DNA from: Balneolaceae bacterium
Lineage (GTDB): Bacteria > Bacteroidota > Rhodothermia > Balneolales > Balneolaceae
Direction of reading: 5' to 3'
NCBI GenBank assembly: GCA_007129085.1
Contig: SKWF01000238.1
Span: forward strand, 1 to 28,153
DNA: 28,153 nucleotides
Below, one piece after another: positions 1 to 8,393 of this stretch. The notes below the pieces were generated by a model that saw nothing but the letters and a program-made list of their open reading frames with translations, ran no database searches and had not been told where the DNA came from. Position 1 is the first letter of the stretch, and every line of letters begins with the position of its first letter. A program made the translations under genes and the position numbers.

Positions 1-92
1 AGAATGGGAGCTGAGTAAATAGTCACCAGATTTGCAGAACCCGAATTGGTTTACCTATCGCCATAAAAAATCTCTCTTCAAAAAAGCGGTTT

Positions 93-114
93 AAAACCCA
101 CTGAAAAGGGTTTT
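93..114 (+). other. Short inverted repeat upstream of the first polysaccharide gene
   Basis: AAAACCC (93-99) and GGGTTTT (108-114) form a perfect 7-bp stem around an 8-base loop. The 3' arm runs into TTTTCT, so it could be a weak terminator of a gene left of the window. It also ends about 33 bases before the -24 element of the sigma-54-like promoter at 145-162, so an activator site is equally possible. The rest of 1-144 shows no gene. Confidence 0.35.
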
Positions 115-144
115 CTGATCAATTCGTAACAACTCCCTTTCACT

Positions 145-162
145 TTGGCACAGCAATTGCAT
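145..162 (+). promoter_or_regulatory. Sigma-54 (-24/-12) promoter of the polysaccharide operon
   Basis: TTGGCACAGCAATTGCAT matches the sigma-54 consensus TGGCAC-N5-TTGC(A/T) at every conserved base. The -24 GG is at 147-148 and the -12 GC at 159-160, with exactly 10 bases between them. Transcription would start near 172, about 50 bases before the ATG at 223. The site sits across a possible TTG start at 145, which argues against that start. It is nearly the same sequence as the minus-strand site at 18829-18846 (16 of 18 bases). Assigned by motif only. Confidence 0.75.
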
Positions 163-222
163 CCCATCGAGCGACGAGTACCGTCAACTGAATTATGTTT
201 CATCACTAAACCAACTACCTCT

Positions 223-1545
223 ATGTACCAACTAAAAGATTCTGCCCAGAATTTAAAAGCTGCGGCTAGACGCCGGCGGCGGTTACTCATTATTACTCCC
301 ATTCTGTTTTTAATTGCCGCTCTGGTTGCACTTCAATATATCGAGCCTAAATACGAATCATCCACAACCATACTAGTGCAAAAGGATGAGACCCTAAACC
401 CTCTTGTAATGTATGAGATGGCTGTATCCATAGCTTCCGAGGATCGGTTGAACTCCTTGAATGAAATTATTTACAGCAGATCTACCATGGAGATTTTAAT
501 AGACAGCCTTAAGCTGGACGAAAAAATCAGAAGTGAAGCTGAAAGGCAGCAATTGATAGAAAGCACCCAAAACAGTATCACAACGAGATCAAGAGGATCC
601 GATTCGTTTGAAATCAGATTTATAAATACTGATCCACAACGGGCCAAGCTTGGCGCAGAGCTTCTTACCAACCACTTTATAAATTCCAGAATCCGGCTTG
701 AGACCCGCCGCCATGAAGAGACAGTTAATTTTTTCAGCACCAAGCTGGAAGAGATCGAATCCATCGTTAACCAGCAGAGAAATCAAACCATGGCCGCAAC
801 ATCCGACATAATGCGAGAGATGCCCAGTAGTACTGTGGCGCTGCAGGATCGATTACGAGCTATTGAAGAACAACTTGATGCTATAGAGTGGAGTCTCATC
901 CAGGAGGAAGAAAAGCTAGCCACGTTGGAGCAGTTCCAAAATGCCGAAGAACTAAATGTGGGAATACGCCACCTGTTTCGCCTTCCCCTTTCCGATACTC
1001 AGTTTGGGGATGAACTATCAACACTTTTAAACGAATATGAAACTCTCCGTCAACAGTTCACCGACAGTTTTCCGAGGGTGCGAACACTGGCGCTGCAAAT
1101 ACAAGATGTTGCCAACCGAATTCCCCCAACTCTTGAGTCGAACATTCAGCGCCTTACAACACAAAAAAATGATTTAAGTCAACAAAGACAGCGGGTAGTC
1201 AACGAAATGCAGCAATACTTTGTCGCATCGCAGAGAGCCAGCTCGCAACAATCCGATTTTAGCATATACGAAGGGTTACAGGCCGATATGAAAGTAAAAC
1301 TGGAGCAGGCAAAAATGACAAGAGATATCGGTCAACGAGCCGCAGACCAATTCATCGTCCTTGATGCAGCACACACACCGGAAAAACCGGCCAGCCCAAA
1401 TAAAAGGCTCATTATTGGCATAGCCTTATTTGTGGGCCTGATAATGGGAGTTGCCTTAAGCGCATTTGCCGAGGTCATGGACACCACACTTCGTTACGAT
1501 ACCGACGTCCCCTATCAAAAACCTGTCATCGCTTATTTAACTTAA
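223..1545 (+). CDS. Wzz/GumC-family polysaccharide chain-length determinant / co-polymerase
   Basis: This 440-residue inner-membrane protein probably sets chain length or helps export in the Wzx/Wzy pathway. A basic RRRRR run (about residues 16-20) leads into transmembrane helix 1 (21-40). A long periplasmic, coiled-coil-rich region follows, with many Glu/Gln/Arg heptads and a 'LNEYETLRQQFTDSFPRV'-type stretch. The family's proline-rich motif PEKPASPNK (386-394) precedes transmembrane helix 2 (about 396-416). There is no fused kinase domain; the partner ATPase is the next gene, 19 bases downstream. The frame stays open upstream to a TTG at 145, but a sigma-54-like promoter covers that codon, so I chose the ATG at 223. 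It has no clear SD. Family assignment is firm; its exact polymer is unknown. Confidence 0.88.
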   Translation: MYQLKDSAQNLKAAARRRRRLLIITPILFLIAALVALQYIEPKYESSTTILVQKDETLNPLVMYEMAVSIASEDRLNSLNEIIYSRSTMEILIDSLKLDEKIRSEAERQQLIESTQNSITTRSRGSDSFEIRFINTDPQRAKLGAELLTNHFINSRIRLETRRHEETVNFFSTKLEEIESIVNQQRNQTMAATSDIMREMPSSTVALQDRLRAIEEQLDAIEWSLIQEEEKLATLEQFQNAEELNVGIRHLFRLPLSDTQFGDELSTLLNEYETLRQQFTDSFPRVRTLALQIQDVANRIPPTLESNIQRLTTQKNDLSQQRQRVVNEMQQYFVASQRASSQQSDFSIYEGLQADMKVKLEQAKMTRDIGQRAADQFIVLDAAHTPEKPASPNKRLIIGIALFVGLIMGVALSAFAEVMDTTLRYDTDVPYQKPVIAYLT

Positions 1546-1564
1546 CAAATAAGGTTCCGACACC

Positions 1565-2290
1565 ATGAAGAATCAGAATATTTTCAGCAGTAAAAATCAA
1601 AAACAGTTGAACTTGAGAGAGGATAGTATAACCGTTAAAGACACAGAATTGCTTCCTGTAAAGATTTCCAAGAGGTCCCAGACCGATGTTGATAAAAAAG
1701 TTATCGACCCGAAATATTACAACAGCTTCAATTTCTCAAAACTATCATCAGTTTTCACCAATACTAAAATGACTATTGGCATTACAAGTGCCAATCAACA
1801 AGACGGTAAAACGTTGGTAGCATCAAATATGGCGGTCTCTTTAGCCCGTGGCTACAATCAAAAAACTCTTTTGGTTGATATGAACTTTACGCGGCCAAAG
1901 CTACACAAAATTTTTAGTACAGATCTGTCTCCCGGCATAGCAGAAGCTATCTATTTCCAAAAAGTGAGGGTTCTGCCCACCTCCATAGATAATTTATACC
2001 TGATGACGGCCGGAAACTGCAAACAACTACCACCCAGAATTAGCGACACCCTTGTTTTGCGCCAAATTTTATTTGCCCTTAAAAATAAGTTCGATTTCGT
2101 AATTATTGATATGAGCTCCATCCTGCCGGTGCGTGATTTCCCAATTCATTTTATAAACGAAATTGATGGGCTTATAAGCGTTATCGACGCCCAAAAAACT
2201 AAAAAAGGAGAGTTCAACAAAATATTCAAACACCTCGATGAGGATCAATTTATCGGGTATGTGTTCAACCGGGTAGGTGAAGATACATGA
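1565..2290 (+). CDS. CpsD/CapB-like ParA-type ATPase (BY-kinase homologue) lacking a tyrosine tail
   Basis: The 241-residue protein resembles the cytoplasmic kinase partner of Wzz proteins. It has a Walker A motif ANQQDGKT (residues 76-83, fitting [AG]xxxxGK[ST]), a Walker A' segment LLVDMNFTRP (102-111) where BY-kinases usually read LLIDADLRRP, and a Walker B FVIID (178-182). The first 60 residues look unstructured. BY-kinases normally end in a cluster of tyrosines. Here the C-terminus has a single Tyr (232), so self-phosphorylation on a tyrosine cluster is unlikely. It may be an ATPase regulator rather than a kinase. Its stop overlaps the start of the next small gene in an ATGA arrangement. 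Confidence 0.82.
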   Translation: MKNQNIFSSKNQKQLNLREDSITVKDTELLPVKISKRSQTDVDKKVIDPKYYNSFNFSKLSSVFTNTKMTIGITSANQQDGKTLVASNMAVSLARGYNQKTLLVDMNFTRPKLHKIFSTDLSPGIAEAIYFQKVRVLPTSIDNLYLMTAGNCKQLPPRISDTLVLRQILFALKNKFDFVIIDMSSILPVRDFPIHFINEIDGLISVIDAQKTKKGEFNKIFKHLDEDQFIGYVFNRVGEDT

Positions 2291-2451
2291 AAATTCTTTT
2301 CGGCATCATATTCTTCCATTTTCTCGTCTTAATCAGAGCAAAAATTACCACAAAGGATGGGGTCCCCATTATATCCATATCCATGTTAACACTACTTCTG
2401 GTTGGTTACGTAGTTTTCATGATGTTTACTATGCCTCTGCCCGAATATTAA
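2287..2451 (+). CDS. 54-residue two-helix membrane protein of the polysaccharide operon
   Basis: This small gene starts with ATG at 2287, overlapping the TGA of the ATPase gene (ATGA). AGGTGA (2275-2280) lies 6 bases upstream as a good SD. The product is MKILFGIIFFHFLVLI... followed by a polar loop (RAKITTKDG, 18-25 or so) and a second hydrophobic helix (about 27-49), ending MPLPEY. The next gene begins 10 bases after its stop. The SD, the coupled overlap and clean two-helix hydrophobicity support a real gene. I do not recognise the family. By position it could be an accessory subunit of the co-polymerase/polymerase complex, but that is inference. Confidence 0.7.
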   Translation: MKILFGIIFFHFLVLIRAKITTKDGVPIISISMLTLLLVGYVVFMMFTMPLPEY

Positions 2452-2461
2452 TCACGGAAAA

Positions 2462-4018
2462 ATGAATACTTCCAACTATTCGGCTTCAAATTGGTTATAC
2501 CAAAAGCTACTGCTTTCTCCCCTGGGGTTAGACCGCGAAAACTCTTTCGTACTATGGATGCTGCTTCTCTTTGCATCCATTATGAGTGGCGGGCTCTATA
2601 TCTCGGGCGGAAATGTCCCCCTCGTTGTGGGGATCATCTATTTTACGTTCGTACTTTTCCTGAGCATGCTTCGGATTGATTACAGCCTTTACCTGTTCAT
2701 GTTCACGGTTTTCATTTTCGATCAATTTCCGGTGCCCGGTTTCCCCTCTTTCACACATGAGGTTCGTTTTTTCAACAACCTAAAAGAGATCACCTATGTA
2801 CCCTTTTTCGAAGCGGGGGTTATTAGCCCTTTCGAAATCCATATACTGTTTATAACCGTTGCTCTTTTGTTACATGTGGCTATTCAAAGAAATTTCGAAT
2901 ATAAGCCGATTGCCGTCTGGGGAGCTTTTTTAATCTTCTTTGGCAGCTTACTGTTTTCGTTTTTAAACGGACTCCGGGGCGGCGGCGATTTTCTGGTTGC
3001 ATTGTGGGAAGTTCGTGCCCTTTTCTACCTCTGCCTGATGTACGTAATTGTGCCTCAAATTGTAGACACAAAAGAGCAGATAACCATTCTCTTCTGGATT
3101 TTTATCGTAGGGGTCATTTTTAAAGCCTTTCAGGGTATCGAGCGGTTTGTCAGCCTCGGATTTACTACCGGTGGTTACGATGTGCTTACCAATCACGAGG
3201 ATCCCCTCTTTATGGTTACCATATTTATTTTTCTTCTCGGCCTGATGGTCTATAACACCGGAGAAAAGCAAAAAAAGTGGCTATTTACGTTTTTACTACC
3301 GCTTGCGCTGGGATTTTACGTAGCCCAACGCCGGGCTACGTACGCCTCATTTATTGTGGCTATCACCGCATTTATTATACTTCTACCCACTATCAAACAG
3401 ATGAAATTCTTAAAATATTTCATCCCCGCCCTGTTTGTCTTAAGCCTCTATGGAGCTGCATTCTGGAACGACTACGGAACTCTCGGCCGGCCGGTGCAGA
3501 TGATTAAATCGGGGCTTGTAGAACCGGATAAGGAGACGAATTTCCGAGATTATTCCTCGAATCTTTACAGAGACTTCGAAAACTATAACCTCGCCCAAAC
3601 CGTGGTGAACAACCCCATTTTCGGTACCGGGTTTGGCAAAAGATATGATCAACCCTTACCGCTGATTGAAATTCGTTTTTCACTGCGCGATTACATTCCC
3701 CACAATCAAATCTACTGGGTACTGGTAAAAATGGGAGCCGTCGGATTTTTTGCCTTTTGGCTCTTCTTCAACTGCTTTGCGGCAAAAGGCACGCAAGTAT
3801 TTATGCGGCTTAAAGATCCTTTTTTAAAAGCTGTAACGCTGGTAATTATCATCGCGACAATTAACCAGATGGTGGTCTCCTTTTATGATCTCCAGCTCAC
3901 CTATTACCGAAACATGATTTACCTCGGCTGCTTGATGGGGCTACTGCCCGTAATCAGCAAATTACAATCAGAAGAAGATCCTGAAGCTGACGATAATGAG
4001 GGGTCCAACGATGGCTGA
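2462..4018 (+). CDS. O-antigen ligase / Wzy-polymerase-like polytopic membrane protein
   Basis: This 518-residue protein has about ten or more hydrophobic helices and fits the O-antigen ligase family (Wzy_C, PF04932), which polymerises or transfers undecaprenyl-linked glycans at the periplasmic face. Visible family signatures are QRRATYAS (residues 289-296) at the start of a helix, and a large periplasmic loop with NPIFGTGFG (384-392) and PHNQIYW (413-419) before the last helices. The C-terminus is acidic and cytoplasmic. It sits in tandem with Wzz-like and Wzx-like genes, so a polymerase role is more likely than LPS-core ligation, though sequence alone cannot separate them. Confidence 0.82.
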   Translation: MNTSNYSASNWLYQKLLLSPLGLDRENSFVLWMLLLFASIMSGGLYISGGNVPLVVGIIYFTFVLFLSMLRIDYSLYLFMFTVFIFDQFPVPGFPSFTHEVRFFNNLKEITYVPFFEAGVISPFEIHILFITVALLLHVAIQRNFEYKPIAVWGAFLIFFGSLLFSFLNGLRGGGDFLVALWEVRALFYLCLMYVIVPQIVDTKEQITILFWIFIVGVIFKAFQGIERFVSLGFTTGGYDVLTNHEDPLFMVTIFIFLLGLMVYNTGEKQKKWLFTFLLPLALGFYVAQRRATYASFIVAITAFIILLPTIKQMKFLKYFIPALFVLSLYGAAFWNDYGTLGRPVQMIKSGLVEPDKETNFRDYSSNLYRDFENYNLAQTVVNNPIFGTGFGKRYDQPLPLIEIRFSLRDYIPHNQIYWVLVKMGAVGFFAFWLFFNCFAAKGTQVFMRLKDPFLKAVTLVIIIATINQMVVSFYDLQLTYYRNMIYLGCLMGLLPVISKLQSEEDPEADDNEGSNDG

Positions 4019-5513
4019 AAAGACCACAAATAGCGAAATAGGTAAATCTATCGCGCAAAATGTGTCGGTAATGATGGGGGCACAAATCGTTACCTGGGGG
4101 TCGAGCTTTCTGCTTCTCTACTTTCTGCCTCGATATCTTGGTAGCGAAGATTTTGGCCGCTTATACCTCGCTCTATCTATAAAAATGATGCTCGGGCTGC
4201 TTATTGATTTTGGCGGTAATTATTTGATCCCCAAAGAGGTGGCCCGATCACAAGCCAAGGGAGCAAAAATTTTAAGCAGCTACATCATGCTGCGAATTTT
4301 TATGTGGATACTCTCCATTGGTATTATTCTACTTCTGTCGGACTTGCTGGGATACTCCGAGCACGTTCATCTGCTAATTATAATACTCGCCGTTGCAAAG
4401 CTTTGGGAAGGGGGAACTACCGCACTGAGCGCCTTTTTCGAAGGGATTGAAAAAATGGAGTATCCATCAATCGGGAAGATTGTAGAGAGAGTTTTTGTGG
4501 CATTTGTTGCCGTTGGCGCCCTTCTTCTTGGAGCCGACTCTATTGGCGTTGCCATTGTGATGACTGTTGGAGCACTTTTAAACTTAATTGTCATCTACTG
4601 GTTTTCAAGAGGTGTTGTTCGGCTTCGATACACTTTCGACACCAAAATATTTTCCCTCTTCCACTCCGGAATGCCCTTCTTTCTGTTTTCTCTCTTTTCG
4701 GTCATTTATTATCGGATTGATGCCATGATGCTCGCCTCCTTAACCACCGATCAGGTAACCGGTTGGTACGGCGGCGCATTTCGCTTTTTTGATATTATCA
4801 TGGTGCTGCCACTCCTTTACAAAACGGCCATTTTCCCCGTTTTCTCAAAACTGTGGGATAACGAAGATGGAGTTTTGGAAAATACAGTCAGCCATAGCCT
4901 GCGGTTAATGATTATTCTTGGTATCCCAACGGCTACCGTAATTTTTCTTTTTGCCGAACCGATCATCCACTTTTTTATGGGGCTCGGTGAATTTGGCCCC
5001 TCTGTACTGGTGCTTCAGATTTTCGCACTCAGTATTCCAATCATTTATGTCGATATCATTCTGGGAAGTGCACTTATGGGGGCCGCAAACAGACAACGAG
5101 CCTGGGCCATTACCGGCCTGTTTGCCATTTTCATCAACGTGGGGATAAACTACGTGCTTATTCCATATACCCAAACCACCTATGGAAATGGAGGGCTTGG
5201 TGCGGCGGTGGCTACACTAATTACAGAGATTTTTGTAATGGGATCTGCCTTTATCCTGCTACCCAAAAGCTATCTGCAAAATTTTAAGAGCAGCTACATT
5301 TTCAAGCCGGCAGCAGCAACACTAATTACCGCTATCCCCGTCATTGTACTTCTGTTTTATTCATCCCTGTACTGGATGCTGACCTTAATTATTTCGGGCG
5401 TTATTTACATATCTGCCCTGTTTCTACTAAAAACATTCGATAATAAAGAGCTGGAGCTAATCAAGGTTTTTATTTCCGCCAGCCAAAAAAAACTATCACT
5501 ATTCACTAAATAA
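4011..5513 (+). CDS. Wzx-type polysaccharide flippase (MOP/MATE superfamily)
   Basis: This 500-residue protein has 12-14 predicted membrane helices and matches polysaccharide biosynthesis proteins that flip lipid-linked repeat units across the inner membrane. The N-terminus (NVSVMMGAQIVTWGSSFLLL, then PRYLGSEDFGRLYLA) is typical of the family. ATG at 4011 is preferred over one at 3996 because GAGGGG (3998-4003) stands 7 bases before it. This start overlaps the preceding coding region by 8 bases, suggesting translational coupling. It precedes a GT4 gene by 9 bases in the same operon. Confidence 0.88.
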   Translation: MAEKTTNSEIGKSIAQNVSVMMGAQIVTWGSSFLLLYFLPRYLGSEDFGRLYLALSIKMMLGLLIDFGGNYLIPKEVARSQAKGAKILSSYIMLRIFMWILSIGIILLLSDLLGYSEHVHLLIIILAVAKLWEGGTTALSAFFEGIEKMEYPSIGKIVERVFVAFVAVGALLLGADSIGVAIVMTVGALLNLIVIYWFSRGVVRLRYTFDTKIFSLFHSGMPFFLFSLFSVIYYRIDAMMLASLTTDQVTGWYGGAFRFFDIIMVLPLLYKTAIFPVFSKLWDNEDGVLENTVSHSLRLMIILGIPTATVIFLFAEPIIHFFMGLGEFGPSVLVLQIFALSIPIIYVDIILGSALMGAANRQRAWAITGLFAIFINVGINYVLIPYTQTTYGNGGLGAAVATLITEIFVMGSAFILLPKSYLQNFKSSYIFKPAAATLITAIPVIVLLFYSSLYWMLTLIISGVIYISALFLLKTFDNKELELIKVFISASQKKLSLFTK

Positions 5514-5522
5514 CAGAGAGCC

Positions 5523-6773
5523 ATGAAAATCTTATACCTTTTACCTTATAGCCCGGCCAAACCCACGTTTGGAGGATCACTGCGTATTTATCATATCCTC
5601 GATCATCTGTGCCAACACCACGATGTTACTGTCGCGGGATTCAGCACTCCGGAGGAGGAAAAATTGTTGATTGATCGATTTCCGGTATTGGTCCGAAAAA
5701 CCTACCTGGTAAATCCGCCCGGAAAAACCAGATCTAGATTTTTGACACAACTCAGATCGCTTTTCAGCTCCCACAGCTTCTGGTATTTAAGCACACGATC
5801 AAAAGAGCTGCAAAAAGTCATTGATCAAATTCTAAGTAAACAAGAGTTCGATATCATCCAGAGTGAATTTCCGGCCCTTGCCATGTACCGATTCAACAGC
5901 AAAGCTGTAAAAATTATCGACGCCCACAACGTAGAATACGACAACTTTAAGCGAATGGCGAAGGTAGGAAACCCGCTGAAAAAGCTTTTTTATCACTTAG
6001 AATCGTACAAATTTTACCGGGAAGAGACCAGAGTTTGCCGGAAACAAGACGGACTCTTGGTTACCAGCGAAAGAGACATATCTGTTTTTGATAAATCAGT
6101 CCCGGGCGTGCCCAAATTTCTGATTCCCAACGGAGTAGATGCCAACTACTTTTACCCCAAAAAAGTCAAATCAAAACCGCACTCTCTCGTATTTGTTGGG
6201 ATGATGAAATATGTGCCAAACTACGATGGCATCAACTTTTTCCTGGATGAGATATTTCCAAAAATACTCACCGTCTACCCTGATGCCACCATTACAATAA
6301 TTGGGAAAAAGCCTCCAAAATCGATCAAAAAAAGGGCGAACCGAAATATTATAGTCACCGGTTTTGTGGAAGACACCCGGCCCTATATCCAGGAATCATC
6401 CGTATATGTTGTGCCGCTACGAATGGGTGGCGGAACACGGTTGAAAGTGATAGAGGCGCTGGCGATGAAAATACCACTTGTCAGCACATCCATTGGGTGC
6501 GAAGGGATTGATATTACTCACGGCGAGTCAGCCCTGATAGCCGACGATTCTCAAGAGTTTGCCAATGCCGTTATGAAACTATTTATAGACAAAGAGCTCT
6601 GTGATAGTTTAACCGAAAATGGGTATAAAATTGTCATCGACAAATACCGGTGGAAGAGTATCGGCCGGCACCTGGATGAAGCTTATGAAAAGCTAACCGG
6701 GTTGAAGATAGATACCAACAGTAAGAATATGGAGAGGTGGAGTTACGATACCAACGGAATCTACCAACACTAA
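5523..6773 (+). CDS. Family GT4 glycosyltransferase
   Basis: This 416-residue GT-B enzyme probably adds one sugar of the repeat unit in the cytoplasm. The N-terminal domain begins MKILYLLPYSPAKPTFGGSLRI, a usual GT4 acceptor-side opening with a glycine-rich loop, and contains DAHNVEYDNFKR. The C-terminal nucleotide-sugar domain has IPNGVDANYFYP (about 200-212), LVFVGMMKYVPNYDG, and the E-x7-E-like region GGGTRLKVIEALAMKIPLVS, with E311 in it. The layout resembles PEP-CTERM/exopolysaccharide-associated transferases. The donor sugar cannot be told from sequence. GAGAG precedes the ATG. Confidence 0.85.
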   Translation: MKILYLLPYSPAKPTFGGSLRIYHILDHLCQHHDVTVAGFSTPEEEKLLIDRFPVLVRKTYLVNPPGKTRSRFLTQLRSLFSSHSFWYLSTRSKELQKVIDQILSKQEFDIIQSEFPALAMYRFNSKAVKIIDAHNVEYDNFKRMAKVGNPLKKLFYHLESYKFYREETRVCRKQDGLLVTSERDISVFDKSVPGVPKFLIPNGVDANYFYPKKVKSKPHSLVFVGMMKYVPNYDGINFFLDEIFPKILTVYPDATITIIGKKPPKSIKKRANRNIIVTGFVEDTRPYIQESSVYVVPLRMGGGTRLKVIEALAMKIPLVSTSIGCEGIDITHGESALIADDSQEFANAVMKLFIDKELCDSLTENGYKIVIDKYRWKSIGRHLDEAYEKLTGLKIDTNSKNMERWSYDTNGIYQH

Positions 6774-6799
6774 ATACATAAATCAGAAGAGAGAAAATT

Positions 6800-8143
6800 A
6801 TGGAGAATCTAATCGATAAGATGACCGACAACATTAAACCGGTGGTAGTTGATACCAAAGATGCCCGGAAACAACTCACCGTCACCATTAATGAAAACAT
6901 TAACATTCTCGATGAAATTTATGATGAGTGGTCTGATTTGGCCCGGCGATCTAACCAACCGATCTGCATGAGTCCCGACTGGATAAAATCGTGGTGGAAA
7001 CATTTAGGTATCCACAAACATCGCCAACCATTTATTGTTACGGTATATGATGAAGATAATCTCGTTGCCGTTTTGCCCTTTTATCGTGGCACTACAAGTT
7101 TGGCCGGGCGTGTTATAGAACAACGTTTACAGCTTTTGGGTAGCGGAGGAAACCCCAATGAACAGCTTGGTTTTACAGATGATTACGGCATCAGCGATTT
7201 TCTCGACTTTATTGTAGATCCCGATTATTACGAGCAGATTGCCAATCTATTTATCAAACTTTCTAAATCTGCCGGGCTCAAAAATCATCGAATTATTTTT
7301 CACCAGGTGAATGATGAAAGCTTCATCAAAAAACACCTTTATCCCAAACTTTTAAAAACAGAGTTCCAGGTTCAGGCAGAACATATCGACTCCTGCCCAT
7401 ATATAGATTTAACGGAGATCAACACCCTTAAGGAGTTCATCAAACAGTCAAAATCCAATGCACGGAGACGATTTCGGCAATCATTAAAAGCGCAAAATTC
7501 CGACAGCGAATACATTGTAGAGGATTTAACCACACCTGATGATATTCCGGAAATGGTATCAACCCTAATTACACTCCATCAACAGCGCTGGAATGAAATT
7601 GGGTTCCCAGGGGCGTTTTATGATGAACGTTTTAAAGGCTTTTTTAGCGAGATTGTTTATAACGCCTACCTAAATAATCGTCTATGGTTTAAACAGGCCA
7701 GAGACAGCAGCGGAATATGTGCCAGCAGAATGTTGCTCTGTTATAATGGGCGCTATTTCGACTACATGACCGGTTTTAGCAACAATAGCCCCTCAGCAAA
7801 ATATCGGCCCGGTATTGGTTTACTGCTGAATGCAATTGAAGATTCCATCGAGAACTCTGCCAAACGGGTTGAACTTTTACGTGGCGATGAGGGGTATAAA
7901 AGTGACTTCACAAAAAAACAGACTAAGAATTGGAAAATAACCATACCTCCACAAGATAATGGTCGTGCAGATAATGTAATGCCTGCTTTTTTAATCCACT
8001 CCTGTTCAAAGCTGTATAAAAACATTATGTGCGAAATCACTTTGATGAAGATCCAGTATCGGCAAAATGGATTTCTAAAAATGATGGGTGGATATCTACA
8101 ATTCCGTACCCAATCAATTAAACAGAAGCTTCTTAGCCGATAA
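6800..8143 (+). CDS. CelD/BcsL-family GNAT acyltransferase (Acetyltransf_6 type)
   Basis: The 447-residue protein resembles the GNAT-fold proteins (PF13480) that occur in cellulose and exopolysaccharide clusters and are thought to acylate sugars or lipid-linked intermediates. The first region has the typical CMSPDWIKSWWKHLG segment (about 54-69). The GNAT domain holds SNARRRFRQSLK (about 219-230), then LHQQRWNEIGFPGAF, and a core with ASRMLLCYNGRYFDYMTGF. No signal peptide is seen, so it is cytoplasmic. It is the last gene before a 250-base gap with a new promoter, so it probably ends the first transcription unit. The acyl group and acceptor are unknown. Confidence 0.78.
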   Translation: MENLIDKMTDNIKPVVVDTKDARKQLTVTINENINILDEIYDEWSDLARRSNQPICMSPDWIKSWWKHLGIHKHRQPFIVTVYDEDNLVAVLPFYRGTTSLAGRVIEQRLQLLGSGGNPNEQLGFTDDYGISDFLDFIVDPDYYEQIANLFIKLSKSAGLKNHRIIFHQVNDESFIKKHLYPKLLKTEFQVQAEHIDSCPYIDLTEINTLKEFIKQSKSNARRRFRQSLKAQNSDSEYIVEDLTTPDDIPEMVSTLITLHQQRWNEIGFPGAFYDERFKGFFSEIVYNAYLNNRLWFKQARDSSGICASRMLLCYNGRYFDYMTGFSNNSPSAKYRPGIGLLLNAIEDSIENSAKRVELLRGDEGYKSDFTKKQTKNWKITIPPQDNGRADNVMPAFLIHSCSKLYKNIMCEITLMKIQYRQNGFLKMMGGYLQFRTQSIKQKLLSR

Positions 8144-8301
8144 GCCGGGTATTACCAACCACGTAAAATTATTACACAGACAATGAAATTGAGAAAAAAT
8201 TGTACAGCCTTTATTTAGGTATTTAAACCGAAATTTTCTGCAAACCACACACAGAGCATCTATTTACTGCCTATAGGGAAACTGTAGTTAATCCGGCTAC
8301 A

Positions 8302-8319
8302 GTGGCATGTTTGTTGCTA
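8302..8319 (+). promoter_or_regulatory. Sigma-54 (-24/-12) promoter upstream of the deacetylase
   Basis: GTGGCATGTTTGTTGCTA has a -24 GG at 8304-8305 and a -12 GC at 8316-8317, exactly 10 bases apart, with TGGCA and TTGCT matching the consensus. Expected start is near 8329, about 65 bases before the deacetylase start. The inverted repeat CTGTAG (8282-8287) / CTACAG (8297-8302) abuts it upstream, and TGTACT/AGTACA (8324-8338) lies at the expected start. The remaining 8144-8281 has no gene. A possible activator motif lies at 8163-8177. Confidence 0.65.
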
Positions 8320-8393
8320 ATACTGTACTTGCAGTACATAAAGAAAAAAGATTTCGAGTATCCAATAAGTGATTTAAATCATGAGAGAATATT

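Noticed and set aside
46..61. Another GG...GC pair at 48-61 upstream of the Wzz gene
   Set aside because: Spacing is right, but the surroundings (TTTA, TCGC) fit the sigma-54 consensus poorly, and a perfect site lies at 145-162.
145..222. TTG start at 145 that would extend the Wzz-like protein by 26 residues
   Set aside because: The codon lies in the sigma-54-like promoter at 145-162, and the extension does not look like the family. The ATG at 223 puts the basic run and helix at the usual place.
2277..2465. 62-codon frame overlapping the small membrane gene
   Set aside because: It is in a different frame from the frame with the SD and the ATGA overlap, and its product has no membrane or domain pattern.
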